Positions 8,758 to 18,224 of a stretch of 64,000 nt of DNA are shown here, piece after piece. Below the pieces are notes generated by a model that was given only the letters and a program-made list of their open reading frames with translations, did not search any database and had not been told where the DNA came from. Positions within the stretch are counted from its first letter, which is position 1; every line of letters begins with the position of its first letter. Both the position numbers and the translations under genes were made by a program. This stretch comes from Polyangiaceae bacterium (lineage in GTDB: Bacteria > Myxococcota_A > Polyangia > Polyangiales > Polyangiaceae), in the NCBI GenBank assembly GCA_016719945.1, contig JADJYE010000013.1, positions 1 to 64,000 on the forward strand, given 5' to 3'.

Positions 8758-9941
8758 TTCGCGCGCGGCGCCGACTCGATGACGCGGATCGCCTCGAGCT
8801 CGGCGGCGAAGGCCTTGTCGCGCGCGGCGAGGACCACCTCGGGCGCGGGGCCAGCGGCGCCTGGCTTACCCGGCTGGCCAGGGTCGCCGGGCGCGCCCAT
8901 CGCGCCGTCTTTCCCTGGCGCCGGGGGGGCGGGGGCGGGAGCGGGGACGGCGCCCGGTGCGTCCGCGGGGTTGGGCGGAGGAGGCGGCGCGCAAGGTCCC
9001 TCGGCCGCGCCAGGAGCGCCGCCCTTGCCGCCCCAGCCGCCGGGGCCGCCCGGGCCCGCGGCCCCCGCGCTGCCCCCGGGGGCTTCGAGGATCACGCGAC
9101 CCTTCAGCGCCTCGCCCTTCGAATCGTCGAGCACCAGCCGGAACCGCCCGCCCGCGCCGCCGTCGCCGCCGTTGCCGCCGGGCCCGCCCTTGAGGCCGGG
9201 CCCGCCGTCACCGCCGTTCATGCAGATGGCGGTCGCAGCGGCGCCTGGCGCGCCGGCCGCGCCCGCCGCCCCTGCTGTGCCCATCGCGCCGTCTTGGCCC
9301 TTCGCGACGATGCGGACGGGCCGGTCGCTCGACGGGCTGATGAAGTAGAGCTTTTCGCCGCCCGACTCGACGCGGACGAGCGCCGCGTTGGGAAACCACG
9401 GCGTCGACAGCGACGTGACCGAGACCACGACCTCGGGGCCTGGGCCGCCCGGGGCGCCTGGGGCGCTGGGCGCCGCCGCCCCGAACACGCGCTCCTTCTG
9501 GCAGTCGTAGACCGGCGCGATCCTCGAGCGCGCCACCTTGCTGCGCTGGCCGTCGAGATCGATGAAGCCGGTGAGCGAGACGCCGTCCTTCGCGGTCGCG
9601 AGGGGGTCGACAGGCGCCTTGAACACGAAGCGGGTCGCATCGGTGAAGCTCCCAGGGGTCGCCTCGATGTTGACCTGCTCGGGCGCGATGACGGCGTTGG
9701 TCTTGCCCCGGCAACCCGTGCTCGGGTCGGCGCTGCTGCACGTCGTGCCGTCGTCGAGCGTGACGACGAGCTCGATCTGGAAGTCGTCCCCCGGACAGAA
9801 CAGGGGCTGCTTCGAGGCCGGGTGGACCTTGGCGTCGACCACGCTCTTCGGCTCGATCGCGAGCTCGGACGGACCGCACGCGGCGCCGCAGGCGAGGGAG
9901 GTGATCAGGGCTGCCGTTCGAACGATGGCGCGGTGGTTCAT
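8754..9941 (-). CDS. Lipoprotein with collagen-like Gly-rich repeats
   Basis: 395 residues. The signal peptide ends at a lipobox (TSLACGAAC), giving a lipid-anchored surface protein. The first ~200 residues form a beta-rich domain. Two Gly/Ala/Pro-rich stretches follow (for example GQDGAMGTAGAAGAAGAPG and GPGLKGGPGGNGGDGGAGG) with an approximate G-x-y period, separated by a strand-rich insert. It ends with a Pro-rich stretch and another collagen-like block (APGDPGQPGKPGAAGP). The ATG at 9941 overlaps the stop of the OmpA gene (ATGA), and its own stop overlaps the kinase start. The coupling suggests an envelope component monitored or assembled with its neighbours. Exact function unknown. Confidence 0.75.
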   Translation of the reverse strand: MNHRAIVRTAALITSLACGAACGPSELAIEPKSVVDAKVHPASKQPLFCPGDDFQIELVVTLDDGTTCSSADPSTGCRGKTNAVIAPEQVNIEATPGSFTDATRFVFKAPVDPLATAKDGVSLTGFIDLDGQRSKVARSRIAPVYDCQKERVFGAAAPSAPGAPGGPGPEVVVSVTSLSTPWFPNAALVRVESGGEKLYFISPSSDRPVRIVAKGQDGAMGTAGAAGAAGAPGAAATAICMNGGDGGPGLKGGPGGNGGDGGAGGRFRLVLDDSKGEALKGRVILEAPGGSAGAAGPGGPGGWGGKGGAPGAAEGPCAPPPPPNPADAPGAVPAPAPAPPAPGKDGAMGAPGDPGQPGKPGAAGPAPEVVLAARDKAFAAELEAIRVIESAPRAK

Positions 9942-10972
9942 GCGGGCAGGCTCGGCGGGAGGGGGTCGGGGGGAAGCGGCTGGGGCTTCGGCGGGACGGC
10001 CACGCCAGGCTTGCGCTTCGTCGGGTTGATGCCCTTCGTCTGCGCCTTCCAGCAGCCGCGCGGCGTGTCGCGCCAGGTGCCGCTCACCAGCACGGTCTTG
10101 ACCAGAACGCGGCGGTTCTTGGGCTCGTCGACCTCGTTCGCCGTCTGAACGGCGGGGCAATGCTCGCCGTAGCCGATGGGGACCAGCCGCTTTTCATCGA
10201 CCTTCTTGTTCTTGAGCGCGAGGCCGACGACGTGGGCGCGACGCTCGGTCAGCGCGACGTTGTACGACTCGTTGCCCTTCGTGGACGCGTGGCCCTCGAT
10301 CTCGATGCGCTGGATCTCGGGGTGCTCCTCGAGGAGCTTCGCGATCTCGGCGATGGTCGCGTCGCCTTCGGGCCCGAGGTCCGACGAGTCGGAGCCGAAG
10401 TGGAAGCGCTTCGCGACGGGGATGAAGATCGCGGACGACTCGTCGTCCCACACGACCGTCGTCGGCTCTTGGTCGGGGCAGCCGTCGGCGTCGCGGTATT
10501 CGTTGATGGTCTCCGGCTCAGCCGGACACTTGTCCTTCGCGTCGACGATCAGATCGCCGTCGGCGTCCGGCGCGGGGCAGCCGTCGCTCGGGCTCGGCGC
10601 TTCGTTGTCCTCAGCCTTGTCCTTGCATTGGTCGAGCGCGTCCGCGACGCCGTCCTTGTCGGCGTCGCCCAGCGGGCAGCCGTCCGCGGGGGAGGGGGCT
10701 TGTCGGTCCTCCTTGGCGTCGGGGCACTGGTCGTCGCCGGCGATGACGCCGTCCTGGTCGGGATCGGCGGCAGGGCAGCCGTCGTTCGCCTTGGGGAGCA
10801 GGCCGTCCTCCGGATCGGCGGGGCAAGCGTCGTCCTTGTCCGCGGCGCCATCGCCGTCGGTGTCGGCGCCGCGGTCGGTCACCGCGTAGGTCGGACGCGC
10901 CGCAGGCGGCGGCGCGCACGCTCCGGCCAGGGTGAGCAGCGCTGCAGCCACGACGAGTCGAGAGATCTTCAC
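9938..10972 (-). CDS. OmpA-family lipoprotein with thrombospondin type 3-like Ca-binding repeats
   Basis: 344 residues from a GTG at 10972; a GTG at 10990 is possible. The lipobox is TLAGAC. Next come four or five acidic repeats of the thrombospondin type 3 kind (DTDGDGAADKDDACPADPEDG and relatives), which bind calcium. The OmpA peptidoglycan-binding domain follows, with FHFGSDSSDLGPEG at its start and IEIEGHASTKGNESYNVALT in its core. The Pro-rich C-terminus is unusual. Such proteins tie the outer membrane to peptidoglycan. It lies between the sigma-like gene and the collagen-like lipoprotein gene. Confidence 0.85.
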   Translation of the reverse strand: MKISRLVVAAALLTLAGACAPPPAARPTYAVTDRGADTDGDGAADKDDACPADPEDGLLPKANDGCPAADPDQDGVIAGDDQCPDAKEDRQAPSPADGCPLGDADKDGVADALDQCKDKAEDNEAPSPSDGCPAPDADGDLIVDAKDKCPAEPETINEYRDADGCPDQEPTTVVWDDESSAIFIPVAKRFHFGSDSSDLGPEGDATIAEIAKLLEEHPEIQRIEIEGHASTKGNESYNVALTERRAHVVGLALKNKKVDEKRLVPIGYGEHCPAVQTANEVDEPKNRRVLVKTVLVSGTWRDTPRGCWKAQTKGINPTKRKPGVAVPPKPQPLPPDPLPPSLPA

Positions 10973-11014
10973 GCGAGCACCCCGCGCCACGCTAGGCGGG
11001 CGCAGGAGGTCGGG

Positions 11015-11701
11015 TCAAGAAGGAGCGTCGCCGCCGAAGCGCCGGCGAATCGTGGCGATCGCAGCGCGCACCGTCTTGCGACCCGCGTCGGCCTCGGGCT
11101 GCTTGGCGCTGGGGGGCGCGAGCGCTGCGTCGATCTCCTCGAACGAGGCGCCGTCGAGCCACGCCGACAGCGCGGCCATCTGCTCGGTCGGGAGGGTCTT
11201 TCGGGCCCACTCGAGCAGCTCGCGCGCGGTCTGCGCGGCGGTCATCGGCGGGCGAGCCGAGCCGAACGACTCCTCGCCGGCGGGCGAGGTCGCGAACTCG
11301 TTGAGCAGGCGCTTGATGCTCGGCAGCTGCTCGCCATCGGGCTTGCTTCCGCCCCCCGACGAGCGGCCCAGCTGCTGGCGCACGTAGTCCTTGATGGTGA
11401 AGCTCACGACGATGCGGATCCAGTCGGCGAAGGTCTTGCCGGCGTTCTCGCTCTTCCACCGCGGAAACGACGTGATCGCGCGCCCGCCGTCGGTGCCCAG
11501 CTTGTCGACGAGGTTGGCGACCACGTTGTGCACGTGGTCGTCGTTCCTGGCGAGGCCACCCATGTGGCGGCTGCCCTTCACGAGGCCGAGGAAGTGGGGC
11601 CACATGTGCTCGGCGATCTCGCGCCAGGCCTCCTCGTCGCCGTCGCACGTGCGCTGCGCGAGCGCCTCGCACAGCGCGACGTCGATCTCGCGCGGGCTCA
11701 A
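11015..11701 (-). CDS. RNA polymerase sigma-70/ECF-like factor
   Basis: 228 residues from a TTG that overlaps the stop of the upstream kinase gene (TTGA). The sequence fits a divergent ECF-type sigma factor: a region-2-like segment (EIAEHMWPHFLGLVKGS to ADWIRIVVSFTIKDYV), a variable Ser/Gly linker, and a region-4-like helix-turn-helix part (LPTEQMAALSAWLDGASFEEI) followed by a basic helix. Such genes are often paired with kinases in Polyangia. The overlap with the kinase suggests phosphorylation-controlled transcription, which is inference. No anti-sigma factor is adjacent. Confidence 0.65.
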   Translation of the reverse strand: MSPREIDVALCEALAQRTCDGDEEAWREIAEHMWPHFLGLVKGSRHMGGLARNDDHVHNVVANLVDKLGTDGGRAITSFPRWKSENAGKTFADWIRIVVSFTIKDYVRQQLGRSSGGGSKPDGEQLPSIKRLLNEFATSPAGEESFGSARPPMTAAQTARELLEWARKTLPTEQMAALSAWLDGASFEEIDAALAPPSAKQPEADAGRKTVRAAIATIRRRFGGDAPS

Positions 11702-12630
11702 GCCGAGCCTCCCAGGTCGCGCTGGGTGGGCGGGGTCTCGTCGCGATCGAACGCGGCCTGCAGCGCGCCTACCAGCTCCACCGCGTCGTCGTGGCGGTCG
11801 AGCGGGTCGTTCGCAGAGGCCTTCTGGAACCAAGCGTCGAAGCTCGCGGGAAGCTCGACGCCGCGCGCGCGCGCCCGCGCGCTGGGCGGCTCCTTCGGGC
11901 CGAGCTCGATGGCGCGGAGCAGCGCGAAGAGGCTCTTCGTGCTCGCGTATTCGATCGTCCAGTAGGGCATGCCACAGAGGAGCGTAAACGCGACGTGCGC
12001 GAGGGCGTAGAGGTCTGCGGCGGGGCCGATCGTGCCCTCTCCGCGGATCTGCTCCGGCGCCATGTACACAGGCGTGCCGATGGAGCGAGTGGTGTTCGCG
12101 CGCGACATGCTCTCGGCCACGATCTTGGCGATGCCGAAATCGAGGACCTTCACGCACGGGCTGCCGTCGTCGCGCCGCGTCAGGAACAGGTTCTCCGGCT
12201 TGAGATCGCGGTGGACGATGCCGGCGTCGTGGGCCTTCGACAGCCCGTAGGCAGACTGCCGCAGGTACTCGACCACGTCCGCCCTGGGCAGGCGCTTGAG
12301 CCGGACGAGCTCGCGGTGCAGGTCCCAGCCGGTGAGCAGCTCCATCACGAGGTACGGTGCGCCGGTCGTCACGTCGACCCCGCCGTCGAAGACGCTGACC
12401 ACGTGGTCGCTGTCGAGCGACGCGGTCAGCATCGTCTCTTGCTTGAACCGCTCCTTGAGCTCCCGGCTCTCGATGAGCTCCGGCTTCATGACCTTGAGGG
12501 CCGCCCGCTTCTTGGTCCGCTGATGCACGACCTCGTAGAGCGAGCCCATCCCCCCGGCGCCGAGGCAGCGCACGATCGTCCACCTCTGCTGGAAGAGGCG
12601 CCCAGGGAGAAACTGCTCCGGATCGGCCAC
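11698..12630 (-). CDS. Soluble Ser/Thr protein kinase
   Basis: 310 residues from the GTG at 12630; upstream in-frame codons are low-complexity and lie over the divergent promoter. The kinase domain covers nearly the whole protein: LGAGGMGSLYEV loop, AALKVMK lysine, HRDLKPEN catalytic loop, LDFGIAK, and MAPEQIRGEG activation segment. There is no transmembrane segment or C-terminal sensor. The stop overlaps the sigma-factor start, so the two are translationally coupled. It is divergently transcribed from the Cys-rich lipoprotein gene at 12727. Confidence 0.88.
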   Translation of the reverse strand: MADPEQFLPGRLFQQRWTIVRCLGAGGMGSLYEVVHQRTKKRAALKVMKPELIESRELKERFKQETMLTASLDSDHVVSVFDGGVDVTTGAPYLVMELLTGWDLHRELVRLKRLPRADVVEYLRQSAYGLSKAHDAGIVHRDLKPENLFLTRRDDGSPCVKVLDFGIAKIVAESMSRANTTRSIGTPVYMAPEQIRGEGTIGPAADLYALAHVAFTLLCGMPYWTIEYASTKSLFALLRAIELGPKEPPSARARARGVELPASFDAWFQKASANDPLDRHDDAVELVGALQAAFDRDETPPTQRDLGGSA

Positions 12631-12726
12631 CGCGCGTGACGATATCCCGCGGGGGGAGGGGGAGCGAGCGCGAAAAAGGGGCGAGAGCGCGTGATGTTCC
12701 AGGCGGGCGCGTCGACTGGTTCGCAC

Positions 12727-13499
12727 ATGAACGCCCAGAAGCTCCGAGCCGCCGCCCCCTTCGCCCTCCTCTTCGCCCTCGGCATGTCCTTCTCCGCGGC
12801 CTGCGTCGAGCCGCGGCGGGACGGGGCCGAGAACATCCCGTTGCCGAAGCGCCCGGCGGACAGCGGGGAGGTCGAGCACGCGGCGGCCGCGACCGCGACC
12901 GCCGAGTCGGTCTTCGCGGCGGTGCCCGCCGAGGAGCCGGTCAAGAAGACGTCGTATACGAAGGCCGCCTCTTCGGGCGCCTCGACGAGCAGCGCGAGCA
13001 GCGACCGTACGAGCGAGCCGACGTCGACGCCGACGAGCGAGCCGACGTCGACGCCGACGGCCGAGCGCCCACCACGGTCCCCACCACCGACCCCCCGAAG
13101 GACCCGGTGGTGGTGCCCACGACCACGCCGGTGATCGACCCCGTGGTGGTGCCCACGACCACGCCGGTGACCGACCCGCCGAAGGGACCTGCCGCGCGTG
13201 AGCTGGGCGCGGCGTGCACCTGGGACAGCGACTGCAGCTCGAACAAGTGCTGGTGGTCGGTCTGCACGAGCCGCGGCCTGGGCTCCGCGTGCACCTTCAA
13301 CCAGCAGTGCGACTCGGGCAGCTGCGGCTGGGACAACAAGTGCCGCACGCGGGGCCTCGGCTCGAGCTGCAAGTTCGGAAACGAGTGCGACTCGGGAAAG
13401 TGCTGGGCTGGGGCCTGCGCGGCGAAGGGCGCCGGCACCGGCTGCACCTTCAACAGCGACTGCGACTCGGGCAGCTGCGAGTCGAACGTGTGCAAGTGA
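12727..13499 (+). CDS. Cys-rich repeat lipoprotein, frame interrupted
   Basis: About 257 residues after repair. The signal peptide (MNAQKLRAAAPFALLFALG) ends in a lipobox at SFSAAC. A Ser/Thr/Pro-rich stalk encoded by short tandem repeats follows. The frame changes near 13059 just after those repeats; the first frame runs to 13134 as Pro/Arg nonsense. The second frame carries PTTTP repeats and then four units of about 27 residues with the pattern C-x5-C-x4-C-x4-C (for example ACTFNQQCDSGSC). These units look like the disulfide-rich modules common in myxobacterial surface proteins. Function unknown; probably exposed on the cell surface. Confidence 0.65.
13011..13178 (+). repeat. Two short tandem repeats in the lipoprotein stalk
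   Basis: A 24-base unit occurs twice in tandem at 13011-13058 and is identical in both copies. A 36-base unit occurs twice at 13107-13178 with only one or two differences. Both encode Thr/Pro/Ser-rich stalk sequence. The probable frameshift falls between the two arrays, so slippage in the repeats, real or during sequencing, is an obvious cause. Confidence 0.8.
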
Positions 13500-13584
13500 C
13501 CGCACGCACCTCAACACCCGGCCGCCCGTGTGGTAAACCGCGCGCGACCTCGGAAGACCGGGGTCTCACGAGGTCACCCCAGCC

Positions 13585-16500
13585 ATGTCCGTTACGTTGC
13601 GAGAAGGTCCCGAAGCTCACCGCCAGCCAGCCCGAAGCGGTGAAGCCCCCCCGATGCAGCGGGACTTCTCCCGCTGGATCGAGGCGACCCGGGACGCTAG
13701 CGAGCTCTCGCTCGGGCTCCCGGGCTTCTCGTACGAGGACCTCCACCGGCCCGAGCGCCTCGAGGACCTCTCGGCCCTGTTCGAGAGCGGGCTCGACGGC
13801 GAGGCCGCGCGAGCGCTCGCGTCGCTGAGGAGCGGCGAGGCCGAAGCCGCCGGTCCGGAGGCGGTGAGCACGGCGCTCCTCCAGGTCGCGCCCCACGTCC
13901 CCGCCTTCGTCGCGAAGCTGTTCCGGGTCGAGGCCGAGGTCCTCGCGCTCCGCGAGCAGGTCGCCGGGCGCCGGCCGCTGTGGGACTTCAAGCGCGACTT
14001 CGTGAAGAAGCGGGTCCTGAAGCCGTCTGCTGGCAAGGCCTTCGCCGCGCGGCTCGCCGCTGGCGCCGACGCCGTCGCCCTGGCGACGACCGTGGCGACC
14101 CGCGCGCTCGCGTCGATGGGCGCACCGGACAGCCTGCTCGGCTCGGGCTCGGCCGAGGAGGAGGCGGCGGTCGCCGAGGCGACGCTGCGGCTGGTCGAGG
14201 TCGACGAGACCGGCCGCAAGGCCGCGAAGGCGGGCGGGGCCCAGTGGACCGACGAGCTGCACGAGCGCAGCGCCCGCGCGCGCGCAGCGATCGCCCGAGC
14301 CGCGCTCGGCCCCGAGCTCGCGCCGAGCGTCGCGGTCGCCGCGAGCTCGCCGACCGACGCGGAGGACCTCGCCGTCGCGAGCCTCGCGCTCGACGCGATC
14401 GAGGCTTGGCTCGCCGCGCGGCACGCGTCGCACGCCGACCCGGCCCACAAGTGGCCGACGCTGAAGGCGCCCCACAACGTGGAGCCGATGAGCCTCGTGA
14501 AGCTCCGCCGCCCGAGCGACGCGCTGCCCGAGCTGTTCGTCGGGCCCGAGGGCGAGGATCGGCCGCGCGATGGGTTTGGCCTGACCGATCGCCGCATGAG
14601 CGCGCGGCAGATCGAGCAGGAGGTCGACTATTGCCTGCTCTGCCACGACCGAGACAAGGACTCTTGCTCGAAGGGCCTGCGTGAGGCGAAGACCGGCGCG
14701 ATCAAGAAGAACGCGCTCGGGGTCGGCCTCAACGGCTGCCCGCTCGGCGAGAAGATCTCCGAGATGCACCTGATGCGCGGGCAGGGTGACGTGCTCGCGG
14801 CGCTCGCCCTCGTGTGCGTCGACAACCCGATGTGCCCGGGCACCGGGCACCGCATCTGCAACGACTGCATGAAGGCGTGCGTCTTCCAGAAGCAGGAGCC
14901 GGTGAACATCCCGGAGATCGAGACGGCCGTCCTGTCGGACGTGCTCGCGCTGCCCTGGGGCTTCGAGATCTACGGCCTGCTCACCCGCTGGAACCCCCTC
15001 AACACCGCGCGCCCGCAGGCTCGCCCCTACAACGGCAAGAACATCCTCGTCGTCGGCCTCGGACCGGCTGGGTACGCGCTCGCGCACCACCTCACGCAGG
15101 AGGGCTTCGCAGTGGCCGCGGTGGACGGCCTCAAGATCGAGCCGCTGCCGGTCGAGCTGACCGGCGACTCGACGCGTTTCCCGCGGCCCGTGAAGGACTA
15201 CAAGCTGCTCTACGAGGAGCTCGACGAGCGCGTGCTGCTCGGCTTCGGGGGCGTCTCCGAGTACGGCATCACCGTCCGCTGGGACAAGAACTTCCTGACG
15301 ATCGTGTACCTCACGCTGGCGAGGCAGCGCCTGCTGCGCGTCTTCGGCGGCGTGCGCTTCGGCGGCGCCATCACGCTGGACGACGCGTGGAGGTACGGCT
15401 TCGACCACGTCGCGATCGCGGCGGGCGCCGGTCGGCCCACGCTGATCAACATGAAGAACAACCTCGCCCGCGGGATCCGCAAGGCGTCGGACTTCCTGAT
15501 GGCCCTGCAGCTCTCCGGCGCCTACAAGCGCTCGAGCCTCGCGAACCTGCAGGTGCGCCTGCCGGCGCTGGTGATCGGCGGTGGCCTGACGGCGATCGAC
15601 ACCGCCACCGAGCTCATCGCGTATTACCCCATTCAGGTCGAGAAGACCGCCGAGCGCATCGAGACCATGATCCGCACGCGGGGCGAGAAGGCGGTCCTCG
15701 CGATGTTCGACGACGAGGAGCGGGCCTTCATCGCGGAGCAGCTCGGGCACGCGGCGCAGGTCCGCGAGGAGCGCGCCCTGGCCCGGGCCGAGGGCCGGAC
15801 GCCGAGCTTCCACGCGCTGATCGAGGCGTGGGGCGGCGTGTCCATCGTCTACCGCAAGCGCCTCGTCGACTCGCCGGCCTATCGCCTTAACCACGAGGAG
15901 GTGGCGAAGAGCCTCGAGGAGGGCGTGCGGTACATCGAGAACTTCTCGCCTGTCGAGGCCGTCCTCGACGCGAACAGCGCGGTCAAGTCGATGAAGTTCG
16001 CGCGGCAGGTCCTCGGCGAGGACGGCAAGTGGACCGAGTCGAAGGAGCTCGTCGAGCTGCCGGCGCGCACGGTCTGCGTCGCCGCGGGCACCCAGCCCAA
16101 CGTCACGTACGAGCGCGAGTACCCGGAGACGTTCAAGTTCGACAAGTGGAAGCAGTACTTCGCGCCTCACAAGGCGTACGTCGACGACGCCGGCAAGCTG
16201 CACGTCGAGCCGGTGGCGGACGCCCGAGAGGGCTTCTTCACCAGCTACGACGACGGCCAGCACACCGTCAGCTTCTACGGCGACAACCACCCTCACTACG
16301 CGGGCAGCGTGGTCAAGGCGATGGCCAGTGCCAAGGACGCGCACCCGCGGTGCGGGAGCTGTTCCGGCTGGATATCGCCCGGCTCGACCGCGCCGAGCAG
16401 CCGGCCCGCGACGCGCGCCTGACGTCCTTCTTCGCCACGATCTCGGACGAGCTCAAGGCGACCGTGTACGCGGTGCAGCGCCTCACCCCGACGATCGTCG

Positions 16501-17465
16501 AGGTCATCGTGAGGGCGCCGGCCGCCGCCCGGAAGTTCGAGCCGGGCCAGTTCTACCGGCTCCAGAACTTCGAGGTCCACGCCCCGATCGTCGAGGACCC
16601 CGCGCGCGCGCTGCTCGGTCACCCGGCGACCACGACCCGGCTCGCGATGGAGGGCATCGCCCTCACGGGCGCGTGGGTCGACAAAGAGAAGGGGCTGCTC
16701 TCGCTGATCGCGCTCGAGATGGGCACCTCGACGCGCCTGCTCGCGACGCTCCCGGTCGGCGAGGAGGTCGTGGTCATGGGCCCGACGGGCGCGCCCACGG
16801 AGATCCCCGAGCGCGAGACGGTGCTCTTGGCGGGCGGCGGCCTCGGTAACGCGGTGCTGTTCTCGATCGCGAAGGCGCTGCGCGACAGGGGCGCGCGCGT
16901 CATCTACTTCGCTGGCTACAAGAAGGGTGAAGACCTCTTTAAGCAAGACGACATCGAGGTGGCGACCGATCAGGTCATTTGGTGCACCGACTCGGGCGTC
17001 GAGATCTCGCCGCGCCGGCCGCAAGACCGCCACTACCGGGGCAACATCGTGAAGGCGATGCTCGCGTACGCGTCGGGGGAGCTCCCGGGCGCCGTCGCGA
17101 AGCTGTCTTCGGTGAGCCGGATCATCGCGATCGGCTCCGATCGGATGATGAACGCGGTGCGCGAGGCCCGGCACGGCGTCCTGCAGCCGTACCTCGACCC
17201 GAAGCACCTCGCGATCGCGAGCATCAACTCGCCGATGCAGTGCATGATGAAGGAGGTCTGCGCCCAGTGCCTCCAGAAGCACGTCGACCCCGTGACCGGC
17301 AAGGAGACGTTCGTCTTCACTTGCTACAACCAGGACCAAGACCTCGACAAGGTCGACTTCGAGAACCTCAACTCGCGGCTCAAGCAGCAGACCGTGCAAG
17401 AGAAGGTCTCGAGCGCGTACCTCGACTACCTGTTCGGGCTCGCGCCGACGCTCAAGCGGATCTGA
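13585..17465 (+). CDS. NfnB-NfnA-like fused flavoprotein oxidoreductase, frame interrupted
   Basis: About 1,290 residues after repair. Residues 1 to ~320 form a helical extension I do not recognise. Next comes a GltD/NfnB-like part: Cys clusters (DYCLLCHDRDKDSC, NGCPLG, then PMCPGTGHRICNDCMKAC), an FAD site (ILVVGLGPAGYALA) and a second dinucleotide site (LPALVIGGGLTAIDTATE). After a frameshift near 16345 the chain continues as an NfnA/PyrK-like ferredoxin-NADP reductase module: FEPGQFYRLQNF flavin site, VLLAGGGLGNAVLFSIAKAL, and [2Fe-2S] cysteines in CMMKEVCAQCLQ and FTCYN. Family knowledge suggests NAD(P)H/ferredoxin electron exchange, possibly bifurcating. The first frame ends as nonsense at 16422. 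Confidence 0.75.
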
Positions 17466-17486
17466 GCCCGCCCGGGCGCTTCGCGC

Positions 17487-18182
17487 TCAGCGGCCCGCCT
17501 CGGCGCGCAGCCGGCTGGTGTCGTGCACGATGAACCCGTGCTCGGAGGTCTCGACGAAGGCCTCCTTGTCCCATTTCGACAGCACGCGGATCACCGTCTC
17601 GACCCGCGCGCTGACGAGCCGCGCGAGCACCCTGCGGGCGAGCACCACGGGCAGCTGCTGCTCGCCGTGCTCGCCCTCGTCTCCGAACCGCTCGAGCAAG
17701 ACCAGGAAGAGCGTCGCCAGACGCTGAGGCACCTCGCCCGCAGTCAGCACGTCCACCTTCTCCCGCAGGACGGCGTTGTGATGGCGCAGCACCTCGCTCA
17801 TCGCCCGTCCCAGCTCCGGATCGGCGTCGACCACCTCGAGCAAGCGGAGCCGCGGGACCTCCATCACCTCGGCCGACTCCGAGAGCACCCGGGCGTCCGC
17901 CGGGAACTGCCGGCCGTCGAGCGCCGCGAACAGCCCCGGACATTCGCGCGGCCCGAACAGCGCGAGCCCGACCTCCGCGCCTCCTGCGGTCACTCGCACG
18001 ATCTCGATCAGCCCTCGCCTGAGCAGAAACACGCGGGTCGGCACGTCCCCGGCTCGCCACAACAGCTCGCCGCACGTGAGCTGCTTCGTCTCGGTCTCGG
18101 CGGCGAGCGCCTCCAGGGTGGCGCTCGACGCGTGCCGAAGCAGGGGAAAGGTGCGGAACGTCTCTGCGAGCTTGAGGAGCAC
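17487..18182 (-). CDS. Crp/Fnr-family regulator, probable Dnr-type NO sensor
   Basis: 231 residues from a GTG. An N-terminal cyclic-nucleotide-binding fold (about 15-130; GELLWRAGDVPTRVFLLRRG) is followed by a dimerisation helix and a C-terminal winged helix (ARRVLARLVSARVETVIRVL). It lacks the N-terminal cysteine cluster of true FNR, so it is not an oxygen-sensing Fe-S protein. It lies directly downstream of norD on the same strand. The identical TGAT-N4-ATCA sites ahead of nirS and norC are the expected targets of a Dnr/NnrR regulator. NO sensing through heme is inferred from the family. Confidence 0.78.
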   Translation of the reverse strand: MLLKLAETFRTFPLLRHASSATLEALAAETETKQLTCGELLWRAGDVPTRVFLLRRGLIEIVRVTAGGAEVGLALFGPRECPGLFAALDGRQFPADARVLSESAEVMEVPRLRLLEVVDADPELGRAMSEVLRHHNAVLREKVDVLTAGEVPQRLATLFLVLLERFGDEGEHGEQQLPVVLARRVLARLVSARVETVIRVLSKWDKEAFVETSEHGFIVHDTSRLRAEAGR

Positions 18183-18224
18183 GAAGCTGCGCGGAGCTTA
18201 GCATGGCCGCGGGAGAACCAGCGT

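Noticed and set aside
13450..16344. 964-codon minus-strand open frame antisense to the NfnB-like gene
   Set aside because: It is Arg/Leu/Val-rich without domain signals, and the opposite frame has clear FAD and Fe-S motifs. GC-rich DNA commonly keeps the antisense frame open.
17460..17486. Terminator between the convergent oxidoreductase and regulator genes
   Set aside because: Only a weak five-base pairing (TGAGC with GCTCA) is visible and no T-run.
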